In this document: piece after piece, positions 10,066 to 21,425 of the stretch
Position numbering within the stretch: the stretch's first letter is position 1
How the letters are laid out: each line of letters opens with the position of its first letter
Origin: Malus domestica
Lineage: Eukaryota > Streptophyta > Magnoliopsida > Rosales > Rosaceae
Direction of reading: 5' to 3'
NCBI RefSeq assembly: GCF_042453785.1
Contig: NC_091670.1
Coordinates: 1,116,001-1,180,000, forward strand
DNA: 64,000 nucleotides
Translations under genes and position numbers: made by a program
The notes under the pieces: generated by a model
What the model saw: the letters and a program-made list of their open reading frames with translations, nothing else
Database searches by the model: none
Told to the model about the DNA's origin: nothing

Positions 10066-10605
10066 ATGAAAGCACTAATCATCCTCTTCCTCTTCTCTTA
10101 CCTCTCATTCTCTCCCTCCTCATTCCAAGTCGCCGACTCCCAATTCGAAGGCTACGGGACGAAATAAATGAGGACAACGACGACTACTCCTCACTCCCTC
10201 TTTCAACTCGCACCCGCCTTTTCCTCACCACCGCCTCCCAACCCGACTCACCTTCTGATCTCTCCCTACCAGACCCGATTCCCAACCTGATTCCCGATTC
10301 CCGATTCGGACTCACCATGTATCCATCTTCCCAAACCTTCCTTCACCAGCTTCGTGTATTGGGATGAAGATGAGTTCGAATGCCTCCCACTCCAACCCTA
10401 GAAAATGCCCCTCAATGACCCTGCAGTTACCAAAACTGCGATTACCTCCTCCGATTCCGATTATGATTCCAAACTCTCCACCGATCCCAACACCCCGCCG
10501 CTCCGAGATCCTTTCTTGTGGAGATCGTGTGCGGAGGGTTCCTACCAAGGTTTTCTGGCAACGATGGAACTCAAGAGCCTCCACGATTTGATCTGGGGAA
10601 GGTAG
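10066..10605 (+). pseudogene. CCDC47/At5g49945-like (PAT complex subunit) 5' fragment
   Basis: The ATG at 10,066 opens a signal-peptide-like stretch (MKALIILFLFSYLSF...) followed by FQVADSQFEGYG, then breaks frame. The acidic and proline-rich region continues in a second frame (INEDNDDYSSLPL), then YWDEDEFECLPLQ in a third, then EIVCGGFL, which is joined directly to YQGFLATMELKSLHDLI. In the plant CCDC47 homologues these last two segments are separated by the transmembrane region and more, so an internal deletion is implied. CCDC47 acts in the ER membrane in multipass-protein biogenesis. This copy has several frameshifts and stops near 10,605, so it is a dead fragment. Recognition is from remembered family motifs. 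Confidence 0.62.
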
Positions 10606-10763
10606 TGAGAGAAAGGAGGTTGGAGAGAGAGAGAGAGTCTAAGGGAGGCAGAGAGAGAGATGAGAGAACGGGAAGGAAGGGGTGCGGTGTGGGTGGGTTT
10701 AGGGGAGAGAGAGAAAATGGGGTCTGGGGCCACAAGTATATGACAAATAATAAAAAACAAATA
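10606..10763 (+). repeat. GA-rich segment
   Basis: Purine-rich run with GAGAGAGA tracts at 10,624 and 10,652, followed by sequence that continues after the hAT insertion at 32,456. Confidence 0.6.
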
Positions 10764-11477
10764 ATTGTGCCTAGACCTGGCAGTTTTTGACACGACACAG
10801 TGACACGATACGAAAATAACATGAAAATAACGGGTTTCGGGTCAACACGATAACTTATTAGGTCATTATCGGGTGACCCGTTAAGAACCCATTAATAACG
10901 GGTTCTTAACAGGTATACATGCGAGTAACACGTGGGTAACCAGTTTCGACCCGTTAAGAAAAAAATTATTTTAATAATTTTAAAGTTTAATTACTAAAAG
11001 ATTTATTATAAAATACAATAGTCATATTAATATATACAATATATTCTATATTAAATATATAGTTTTGTATTATTGTTCTATATAAATTATAAAAAAATTT
11101 AAAAAAAAGTTTTAGTCATTATTTATTTTTATTATGAGAGTTCCTTATTATCATTACTAAGATAAATTTTACATACCATATTCTTGTCCAAAATTAAAAT
11201 ATACTAGTATAGTATTTGTATATGCAAGAACTAAGAAGACATACATACAAGTATGAAAAATGTGAAAGAATATATAAACACTCGTGATTTATCATCATTC
11301 CTCCACGAATAGATCATTGTTACACTTATATTATCGTTTAGATTTTTAAAATCCTTCAAACCCTCATGAATAATGTTTTTTATTTGAGGGAAAAATTAAT
11401 AAAATTAATAATAATTATTGTAGAAGTGTAAAAAATGTAAAAATATATATATACAATCACTCATATATAAAAAAAAT

Positions 11478-14131
11478 GTAAATGCTTTAAATTAAAGATC
11501 AAATTTATTCATTACATTCTTATAAGGTCGAGGAGTGTATATGTACAAAATCATCAAAATCGAAGCTAAAATAACCGTTAAATTGTGATTTTTCGTTTAT
11601 AACCGTCAACAACTTTTGTTCCGTTACGTAATCTCTGAATGTTTGTTTTTTACAATTTTTTACGTTTGCAATCTCGGAATGTGTACAAATAAGTTTGACG
11701 GTTTGATCGTTGAAAAAAGTTTCGTAGAATGCATATTGCATCAAAACGGTATATTAAACAAACACTTAGGGTTAATATTATACTTCTATTAAGTATAAAA
11801 TAAGTTTTTGTGGTATCCACTAGTGTAAATACTTTAAATTAAAGATCAATTTATTCATTACATTCTTATAGGGTCGAGGAGTGTATTTGTAAAAAATCAT
11901 CAAAATCGGAGCTTAAATAACCGTTAAATTGTGATTTTTCGTTTATAACCGTCAAAATCTTTTGTTCCGTTACGTAATCTCTGAATGTTTGTTTTTTATG
12001 ATTTTTTACGTATGCGATCTCGGAATGTCTACAAATAAGTTTGACGGTTGGATCGTTGAAAAAAGTTTTGTAGAATGCATATTGCGTCAAAACAGTAGAT
12101 TAAACAAACACTTAGAGTTAATTTTATACTTCTATTAAGTATAAAATAAGTTTTTGTGGTATCCACTAGTGTAAATACTTTAAATTAAAGATCAAATGTA
12201 TTCATTACATTCTTATATGGTCGAGGAGTGTATCTGTAAAAAAATCATCAAAATCGGAGTTAAAATAACCGTTAAATTGTGATTTTTCGTTTATAACCGT
12301 CGAAAACTTTTGTTCCGTTACATAATCTCTGAATGTTTGTTTTTTACGATTTTTTACGTGTGCAATCTCGAAATGTGTACAAATAAGTTTGAGAGTTGGA
12401 TCGTTGAAAAAAGTTTCGTAGAATGCATATTGAGTCAAAATAGTAGATTAAACAAACACTTAAAGTTAATATTATACTTCAATTAAGTATAAAAAAACAC
12501 TAGTGTAAATACTTTAAATTAAAGATCAAATTTATTCATTACATTCTTATAGGGTCAAGGAGTGTATCTGTAAAAAAATCATCAAAATCGGAGCTCAAAT
12601 AATCGTTAAATTTTGATTTTTCGTTTATAATCGTCGAAAACTTTTGTTCCGTTACGTAATCTCTGAATGTTTGTTTTTTATGATTTTTTACGTATGCGAT
12701 CTCAGAATGTGTAAAAATAAGTTTGACGGTTGGATCGTTGAAAAAAGTTTTGTAGAATGCATATTGCGTCAAAACAGTAGATTAAACAAACACTTAAGAG
12801 TTAATTAATCTATTAAGTATAAAATAAGTTTTTGTGGTATCCACTAGTGTAAATACTTTAAATTAAAGATCAAATTTATTCATTACATTCTTATAGGTCG
12901 AGGAGTCTATCTGTAAAAAATCATCAAAATCGGAGATAAAATAACCGTTAAATTGTGATTTTTCGTTTATAACCGTCAAAAACTTTTGTGCCATTACGTA
13001 ATCTCTGAATGTTTGTTTTTTACGATTTTTTACGTATGTGATCTCGAAATGTGTACAAAAAGTTTGACGGTTGGATCATTAAAAAAAGTTTCGTAGAATC
13101 CATATTGCATCAAAACGGTAGATTAAACAAACACTTAGAGTTAATATTATACTTCTATTAAGTATAAAATAAGTTTTGTGGTATCCATAGTGTAAATACT
13201 TTAAATTAAAGATCAAATTTATTCATTACATTCTTATAGGGTCGAGGAGTGTATATGTAAAAAATCATCAAAATTGGAGCTCAAATAACCGTTAAATTAT
13301 GATTTTTCGTTTATAACCGTCAACAACTTTTGTTACGTTACGTAATCTCTGAATGTTTGTTTTTTATGATTTTTTACGTATGCGATCTCGGAATGTGTAC
13401 AAATAAGTTTGACGGTTGGATCATTGAAAAAAGTTTTGTAGAATGCATATTGCGTCAAAACAGTAGATTAAACAAACACTTAGAGTTAATATTATATTTC
13501 TATTAAGTATAAAATAAGTTTTTGTGGTATCCACTAGTGTAAATACTTTAAATTAAATATCAAATTTATTCATTACATTCTTATAGGTCGAGGAGTCTAT
13601 CTGTAAAAAATCATCAAAATCGGAGATAAAATAACCGTTAAATTATGATTTTTCGTTTACAACCGTCGAAAACTTTTGTTCCGTTACGTAATCTCTGAAT
13701 GTTTGTTTTTTACGGTATTTTACGTATGCGATCTCGGAATGTGTACAAATAAGTTTGACAGTTGGATCGTTGAAAAAAGTTTCGTAGAATGCATATTGCG
13801 TCAAAACGGTAGATTAAACAAACACTTAGAGTTAATATTATACTTCTATTAAGTATAAAATAAGTTTTTGTGGTATCCACTAGTGTAAATACTTTAAATT
13901 AAAGATCAAATTTATTCATTACATTCTTATAGGGTCGAGGAGTGTATCTGTAAAAAATCATCAAAATCGAAGCTAAAATAACCGTTAAATTGTGATTTTT
14001 CGTTTATAACCGTCGATAACTTTTGTTCCGTTACGTAATCTCTGAATGTTTTTTTTTTACAATTTTTTACGTATGCAATCTTGGAATGTGTACAAATACG
14101 TTTGACGGTTGGATCGTTGAAAGAAGTTTTT
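11478..14131. repeat. satellite array, eight ~343-bp units
   Basis: Units begin with GTAAATRCTTTAAATTAAAG at 11,478, 11,825, 12,171, 12,505, 12,849, 13,192, 13,539 and 13,885, spaced 334 to 347 bases apart. The eighth unit is cut at about 14,131 where it runs into GAAGTTTTTGGACAGCC. Landmarks in each unit are GGTCGAGGAGTGTAT, GATTTTTCGTTTATAACCGT, TTACGTAATCTCTGAATGTT and GACGGTTGGATCGTTGAAAA. Copies differ by substitutions and short indels. Four units keep an open minus frame of 74-77 codons over the same bases. It lies wholly within the hAT-like element. Confidence 0.93.
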
Positions 14132-14893
14132 GGACAGCCAGCAATAGATAATTTTGTAGTAGTGAAACCTTAAATTTAGTTAACCGTCGATTGTCATTTA
14201 CGCTTTATTCTTATTACTGAATTTCATTTTTAAAATTTTATTTTTAGAAAACATGATCATCTGCGCGGATGTAAGAAGATGATATCACGTTTCGATATTT
14301 ACGGTTAACTGAAATATGAGTCAATGTCATATAATTTGTAGAAACTTTATAAACATCAAGCAATATTTTCACTAACCATAAAACCCTAAATATAATATCA
14401 ATGATCCAAACCATTCATCTACCTGCACCCTCTAATAGATCATGTTTTCAAAAAAGAAAATCTAAAAAAACGAAATTTGATGAGAACAATGAAGCATAAA
14501 TGTAAACAACAATCAACGGTTAAATTTTGATCTATGATTTATATGATTATAGTGGCGAATTTCGAAGTTAAGCTCTTCATGAAAGTTATAAAACTTGTCA
14601 TTACGAGTGTTTATATATTTTTTTCTATATTTTTTTACACTTCTACATTAATTAAAAAACTATTAAAGACTTTAGGTAAACGAAAATATACTTAAAACAA
14701 AATTGCGTTTTTATGTTTTTGATGTGATAATATGGAATGTATATACTTATTTAGTATTATGTTTTCATTTGATTATTTATTGGTTTAAAATATATTTTCC
14801 TTAACGGGTAACGGGTCGGGTCATATTACCTGTTAATATTATCGGGTCGATTTCGGGTCGGGTCATTTTACCCGTTTATTTTAACAGGTGTTA
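14132..14893. other. hAT-like internal and subterminal sequence
   Basis: AT-rich, ending in GGGTCGGGTC-type subterminal repeats (14,800-14,880). No gene recognised. The TGTTA at 14,889-14,893 is the left duplication of the nested LTR element. Confidence 0.5.
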
Positions 14894-16323
14894 TGATGAG
14901 TAGATTTTATATTATATATTTTACCCTAATCTTTGTATATTTTGGTTAATATTTTGGAAGAATTTTGATACTTTGAATTGTATTTTCAATATAGGACTTT
15001 GGATTTCCTCTGGAGAAAAACAGGACCAAATGGACGAATTTTGGAGTAATTCTAGTTGGAGAACGTTCATGAGTCACTTAGCTTAATCGTATCAAAATTT
15101 TGGATTTTTCCACCAAGCGGTTATTTTCTGGCGATAAAATAAAGAAGCAGTGCGCAGTGCTGGAAAATGGCGTTTTTGGGCTTAAATTGCATTTTTGGAG
15201 CCCAAGATGACCTCGAATGGGTTCGTGGCCTTCTGGAGAAGTGTTCAGAATATTCCAAACATTAAATCCAGCTATATTGGGCCATTTTTGGAGCAGCTTA
15301 TGGGCCAAAACGTGGCTGTTCAGATTTTAGACGAATTTTATCATTTAATTTAGGGTTATGTTTCCTAGGGTTTGTGTGGAGGCTTAGCAGATATATTGCT
15401 TGGCCGTCTACAGTTTTTGGGGACAATATTTTTTTTATGCAATTTTGGAGACAGAGAGAAGTGCTAGGGTTTTGGAGATTTTCTACTTGAAGGTGTTTTC
15501 AATCCTTTTCTTAAGAATATTTTCTATGATTTCAATTATGAGTATGCGTAACTAATTCCTTTTGCTAGGGCGAAGCCTTGAGCCTTAGCATGAATATGTG
15601 ATTTTTATTTAATTGCTTATGATTGATTGCATGCATACTTTGAATTGTTAATCACCGGGATAAAAAGTATCTAATTGCTTTAATGGCTGATCACCATTAG
15701 GATCTTTAGAAAAGTAATTTGATGCAATTTTGGTCAGAAGGTTCCCTGAAATTGACGCTGGCTTCTTGTGATTAATAATTGTAATTTCGCTTAGGATGAA
15801 TATCACGTCTTAAGGATTGCATGGTTTTTCAAAGGATTTTCATAAAGCGTAATGAGTCTTTCATGTTCAGATTTGATCCGAACGTCCGGACGGGTTGCAT
15901 GTTAGATATACGTTATATGTTGGAGGTTCCAAGTAGAATATGAATTAGGAAAATCTAACCTTCAAAGTGGCATGTGTAGATTATAAGTAATTGGTAAAAA
16001 TTCATAGGATTGCTAGGTGATGGTGGAACCCTAGTGTTTTCTTAATTTGATTCTCCCAAAACTGTTTTCTTCTCTCTAGCTCTAATATTGCAGATTGTTT
16101 ATTTTAATTCATTAATTTCGTTTTTATTTTAATTAGGTTATAAAATCAATCACCTAAACTTCTACTTTACAATAATTAAATGGAATCTGATTAGTTTTGA
16201 ATTATTTAATAATCCATGTGGAGACGACCTTGCGAGATCCGTTTATACTACAATAACTTCGTGATTCTTGCAAGTAAAATAGGAGAATTAAGCCCGTTCA
16301 CATGAGTAGTAAAAATCCTATCA
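14894..16323 (+). mobile_element. left LTR (1,430 bp)
   Basis: Starts TGATGAGTAGATTTTATA and ends TAAAAATCCTATCA. Bases 15,231-16,323 are repeated at 31,271-32,363 without length change. The start and the ATCCxTGTGGAGACGACC block near the end are typical of plant gypsy LTRs read in this direction. Confidence 0.88.
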
Positions 16324-16329
16324 AGAAAA

Positions 16330-16364
16330 TGGCGCCGTTGCCGGGGATCGAACCCGGGTCACCC
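16330..16364 (+). promoter_or_regulatory. primer-binding site with 35-nt tRNA-Asp complementarity
   Basis: TGGCGCCGTTGCCGGGGA begins six bases after the left LTR. The match to the complement of plant tRNA-Asp(GUC) continues through TCGAACCCGGGTCACCC, that is CCA end, acceptor strand, T arm and variable loop, to the anticodon stem. Ordinary primer-binding sites match about 18 nt. The tRNA sequence is from memory. Confidence 0.75.
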
Positions 16365-19264
16365 AAGACAACTAGCTAAAACTCAACCATGACAAAACTT
16401 CCACCTTCAAGTTGGCAATCCATAGCAAATTTAAAAAACTAGAACATTTTTTCAAAAGTTCCAACCAATCCCACCACAGAGTCTAAACCATTTAGAATCA
16501 ATTAGAAAGGAATTCACAAACTTCATTTGGTGTAAAGTGAACCACATAGTTAAAGGGACTCGACTAAAACCCTTACCTCTAGTCTTTCTTTATTTCACAC
16601 ATACTAACTTTAAATATAACTCTCTTTCTTTTTTTTCTTTTTCAATTATTTTTTCTCTTTTTTTTTCATATATAACATTTTTTTTTCAATAACAGTAGTG
16701 GTCGTGCAATGTTGGTTCACTTAAGCTTTCGATCCAACCCATGTAGCGAGCTTTAGGTCAATGACACCCAAACCACTAGGGCTTTAGGGCACTAGGTGTA
16801 GAACACCCCTAAGGACTTATTAACTCGAACTGAAAAGGCTACGAAACCAACTAACCATCCTGCCCCATGCCAAAACTCTACCGTTTGACGCGAGAATCAC
16901 TGCTGATTAGGCAGGACTGGCCCGGTTACTAGGCAAAACCTCGGGTGAGACAATTATTACTTTATTCACAATAATAACTGACTTTACTTAAAACAAAAAT
17001 TAAAAATAAACTTAGACTAAAAGCAAGTGTTTCAATCTCACTCCCCACAAACCATGTTGGTGTGATGTGCAAAGTTCAAAGTATAATTCATGAATTAGTG
17101 TCTAAGCAACGATAAATAGAAAAGACTCTACTGTGGGATTAATCTTCACCATGTCCATTTGTTCCAACATTTAAAATAATCTATGGATATTAACTTAAGA
17201 AGAATGAAAATTTTATCCTGACACAAAAATTAAAAAAAACTAAAATTTACTTTCCCACCCCCAAACTTATTTCACACGTTGTCCTCAAGGGTGTGGAAAC
17301 AAAAAGAAAACTAAAAAAACAAAAGAATAAAACACAAAAACTCTAGTGGACACTTTAAAAAAAACGACAACACTATAAGAAGAAATAAAAAAATAACAAA
17401 TAAAATAACAAATAAAATAAAAATCAAAGAAAGAAAAACACCTGGCAAGTATGTCAGCCCACTCGCAAAGGAACATTGGATTCCTTTCTTTGAAAGGCAT
17501 GCAATTGGCATGCCATGTGAAAAGTGGCGTGCAGCTGGCATCAGTCTACTGTCTCTGTCAGTCATCAAACATAGAGCCCAAACGGCTCTCTCCCCTCTCT
17601 TCAAACCCTGTCCTAGGGAAAGAAAAGGTCCATAGGATGCGCCCACTTGTCATGCATCAGAAAGAGAAGGTCCATAGGATTCTAAATCAAGGGTTAAGAT
17701 CAACCCCATATGCCCATCTAACTCTCTCTAGAAAGTCTAAAAATGCTTTTACTCTCTCCATTTCAAAGCAAGTCCTTCTGCCTCCAATTTATTTTTTTCG
17801 CATTTCTCTCGGATCCCATGTCTCTGCTCTCTCTCCTTCATGGCTTCTCAGACCCCATTTCTCTATAAAATAAATAATACCTTTTCCCCCCACATTTTTC
17901 CCTCATTTCCACAGTTGCTTCTTCATATTCGCTAAACGTGGCATCCGTGCTGCAACCAACAGCCCAGCTATCTACACACCTCCGTGTTTCTCGAACACAA
18001 CCATGGTGACAGGAGTGGAAAAACTGATAGGCAGGAAGGTAAATCCCTGCTCAAATCTTGTGGATTTCCTGTTCAGATTTATGTGTTTTAGAGAACTGGA
18101 ACAAAAACTAACACATGCATGTGGTTTTATCAGTGTGACGACCCCTAATGGTTTCAAATCCAAGACAACAACACAAGAACACACCCTGAGTCGCCAGCTC
18201 TGCTCAACCAAGGATCTGCAAATGTTGAGGTAAAACCCGTAACCCTTTCGATGGATTGACGCTTATCTGATATTTGAATAATATAACCACTGATGGGACT
18301 GAAAAATGACACTTAAATCCAGCGTATAACCGAGAGAAAACAAGCTTAAGTTGCCGGTCTAATGGTCCCAGAACGCAAACTAAACGGCAAATGTCTCGAC
18401 CGCTGCAAATCATGAAGGTAAAGATCTCGTTCTTTTGCAGTTGCTAAACTCAACATTTACATGTTCAACGACAGTTCATTATAATGCCATATTTAACCTG
18501 TGTGTACTCATATTTTCGCTCTTTATGAAGGGGTATACGAATCCATGATAGAGCCAAAGAAACAGAAGTAAACACACAAGTTCAATGGATGAAAACAGCA
18601 CAGGCCGCATGACCCAGATCGGTGCATCTGGGAGGTAAAATTCGAATCCCTGCAAGTGTAGTTGTTGTAGATATGGTAATAATAATAGTTGTACTCAGTT
18701 CTGTGGTGTACGGATCTGTGATTTAATTGTGCTTCCTCCATGCATCGCAAAACTGAGCTGCAGAAAATTAACTGCTCTAAATTATGTTTCTGTGCTGGAT
18801 CTGCAACAATCTCCCCCAAACTTGCATCTGTGAATGTCTTGTTATGTTGACTGCTTTAAATTTCCAGCATAGTGTAGATGTGGTTGATGTGAACGTTAGA
18901 CTTGCTGCTGGGTGCAAGATTCCAGCATAGGACGCGCTTTATTTTCCACGTTCGCAACCTGCAATTAACCAATATGCGTATATTAAAAAAGGAGCTAAAA
19001 TCAACATGCGTAAATGAAGAAAGCGACATATTTTTGAATTTTTCATGGTCTTTTTATTTTTTTTGTTTTTGTTTTTGTTTTTGTTTTTTTAGTTTTTTGT
19101 TTTTTGAAAACTTAGGTCTATATATATGCATCTAGAATTTAAACTTATAATAAAAAAAATCAAACAAAAAAAAAAAAATAAGGAAAGAGTTTAGAAAAAT
19201 TGGGTTGCCTCCCAACAAGCGCTTTATTTTAAGTCTGTAACTAGACGTTGCAGAACTCCGGTGG
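16365..19264 (-). other. non-coding 3' part of gag-protease element (read on minus)
   Basis: No protein is recognised. Two phrases common in plant gypsy elements are present on the minus strand: GCGCTTGTTGGGAGGCAACC (19,222-19,203) and TTGAGGACAACGTGTGAAAT followed by AAGTTTGGGGGTGGG (about 17,288-17,252). Both usually lie downstream of gag-pol in the coding direction, so this stretch agrees with the minus-strand reading of gag. Long T- and A-rich runs occur at 16,620-16,690 and 19,045-19,175. Confidence 0.55.
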
Positions 19265-19894
19265 CTAGATCACTGGTGCCTTCAGAGTCAAAGACTCGCT
19301 TTCACCAAATTTCCCTATGCATGGTTTTAGTTGATATTTCTTGACCTTGAGCAAACAACCCCTGCCCAAAATGATGGGTGTTGTCAAATCCTCATCCATG
19401 TCCAACACCATAAAATCAGCTGGTAAATATAAGTTGTCAACCTTCACAATAACATCTTCAATGACTCCTCTAGGATAGGTAATTGAACGGTCAGCCAATT
19501 GAATAATACTGGAGGTTGGCTTCAGCTCTCCTTCACCTAAACGTTTAAAAACAGAATAAGGCATTAAGTTTACACTTGCACCTAAATCAGTTAAAGCACT
19601 TTTAAAATCAGAATTGCCAATAGTACAAGAGATAGTAAAACTCCCTGGATCTTTTTTCTTTGGAGGCAATTTATGCAATAAGACCGCACTGCATTGTTCT
19701 GTTAAAATTACTTTTTCGGAATCCACAAGCTTCTTTTTCTTTGTACAAACGTGCTTCAAAAACTTGGCATAAGATGGAATGTTCTTGATTGCATCAATTA
19801 ATGGAAGATTAATTTGAACTTTAGCCAAAGTCTTCAAGAAATCTGTCAACTGTTGATCTTTAGCTTTAGGCTTCAACCTTTCGGGATAAGGCAT
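19265..19894 (-). pseudogene. gypsy aspartic protease domain
   Basis: An open 209-codon minus frame carries a retropepsin-like domain. A substrate-binding strand segment FTISCTIGNSDFKSALTDLG precedes the active-site triplet as DLGAS, then NLMPYSVFKRLG, QLADRSITYPRG and PADFMVLDMDED. It ends in ILGRGCLLKV where ILGRPFL is usual. In gypsy elements this cleaves the gag-pol polyprotein. Its upstream region (KPKAKDQQLTDFLKTLAKVQ) is the gag-protease linker. The frame stops at 19,265 without a reverse transcriptase. The fold motifs are intact but the polyprotein around it is broken. Confidence 0.85.
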
Positions 19895-21344
19895 AGGAGG
19901 CTCATAACACGTTCTGCAGTTTTTGTGGTAGCTTATGCAGTATTTTCGGATCTGTCTTGGGGCTGCCCAGAATCTGCAGAAATTGCAGAATCTGCAAAAA
20001 TTTCAGATTTAGTTTGGGGATGTTCTGCTGCCCGCGAATTTCCAGCGGATTTTTCATTTCTATTGTAACTTTTGCCAGACCGTAAAGTTCGTATAGCATT
20101 GCATTCTTCTCGTCCTCTTAGATTAGGTACTGTTTGACTAGGAAATGTACCCGGTGCTCTTTCTGAAACCTGCAAAGCAATCTGTCCCATTTGTTTTTCC
20201 ATGTTTTTCATTGCTGCCTGTATATTTTGAATTTCTTGAGTGGTAGTATTTGCCAATTTTTCAATTGCAACCTCCCAAGCAACCTTAGGTGCAGCAGGTT
20301 GCTGTTCCTGCTGTTGAAATTGAGGCCTAGAGTGCTGGTCTTTGTCCCACCTTAGATTTGGCTAATCTTTCAAACCTGGGTTGTAGAAATTAGAATACGG
20401 GTCATATCTAGGACGCTGGAAATTGTTAAATGAATTAACCTGCTCCACTATAAACTCCGGATAAGCATCTTTATGTGGACAACTCAAAAAATCATGATTT
20501 GTCAAGCTGCAAATGCTGCAGGCAGCTTGTAAAGGCTGCTGTACAGCAACCTGTGAACCCGAAATTCTTTGTAATAACATGTCAAATTTTGCATCAAATC
20601 TTTCAAGCTTTTTCTCCATTTTTTCAATTTGTGCCGACACATATGGTGAACCATTAGACATCTCAAAAAAGGATCTAGATTGTGGCTGCTCAACTGCCCA
20701 CTGCTGAGTATCTGCTGCCATTTTTTCAAATAACAAATAAGCCTCTTGTGCATTTTTATCTTTGTACGAACCTCTGCATGAAGCGTTGACAAGAGTTTTT
20801 GTAGTCATATTCAACCCTCTGAAAAATATATGCATTTGATCAGTAGTGTTAATACCTGAGTGTGGACATTTTCTAATCAACTCTTTGAACCGCTCCCACG
20901 CATCATGAAACTCCTCATTTGGCTTTTGGGCAAAAGATAAAATCTGAGTTCTCATGTCAAGAGTCTTAGAAGCCGGATAATGCTTGTTTAAAAATTTTTC
21001 ACTAAGTTGGGCCCAAGTTGTAATGCTTCCAAATGGGAGTGTGAGGAGCCATCTCCTTGCTTGATCTTTTAGAGTATAAGGAAATAAGCGCAGCTTAATA
21101 GATTCGGCTGAAAATCTCCTCACCAAAATGTTTTTGCACCCATTAAAAATTCTGCAATGTGCATGTTAGGATCATCAGATGATAACCCATGAAACGTAGG
21201 TAGAATATTCAACATGTGCTGTTTTATTTCAAATGCAGTCCCTTCCTCCACTGCCGGATAAGTAATGCAACTTGGTATATTTGTGGTATGGGCAATCAGT
21301 GACTCACCCAGAGGCAGACCAGCCTCTGGAATTACAAATGCCAT
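19895..21344 (-). pseudogene. gypsy gag (Athila-like), broken
   Basis: Starting at the ATG at 21,344 (MAFVIPEAG...), the capsid region reads to about 21,121 (AEFLMGAK), loses frame, and resumes at about 21,123 with VRRFSAESIKLRLFPYTLKD, ARRWLLTLPFGSITTWAQLS and PNEEFHDAWERFKELIRKCP. These are hallmark retrotransposon gag segments. A zinc-knuckle-like CSICSLTNHDFLSCP follows. The frame stops at 20,362 and resumes in another frame (TTTQEIQNIQAAMKNMEKQM, then ECNAIRTLRSGKSY) before the protease. At least two frame breaks and one stop show it is not functional. Confidence 0.85.
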
Positions 21345-21425
21345 TTTTTCTTTGCTGTGCAGGTCCCCAGAAAAGAATGATTGCAGAAAAGTCTCCTGCA
21401 GAGGACGAACCCTCTGCAAAGTTTG

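Noticed and set aside
11478-14131. CRISPR-like array
   Set aside because: Units are 343 bp direct tandem repeats without unique spacers in a plant genome; it is a satellite.
16330-16364. A tRNA-Asp gene
   Set aside because: Only the 3' half of the tRNA is present and it lies six bases from an LTR end; it is a primer-binding site, not a gene.
17451-17873. Plus-strand open frame of 140 codons in the retroelement interior
   Set aside because: Not similar to any known retroelement protein and opposite to gag; likely chance.
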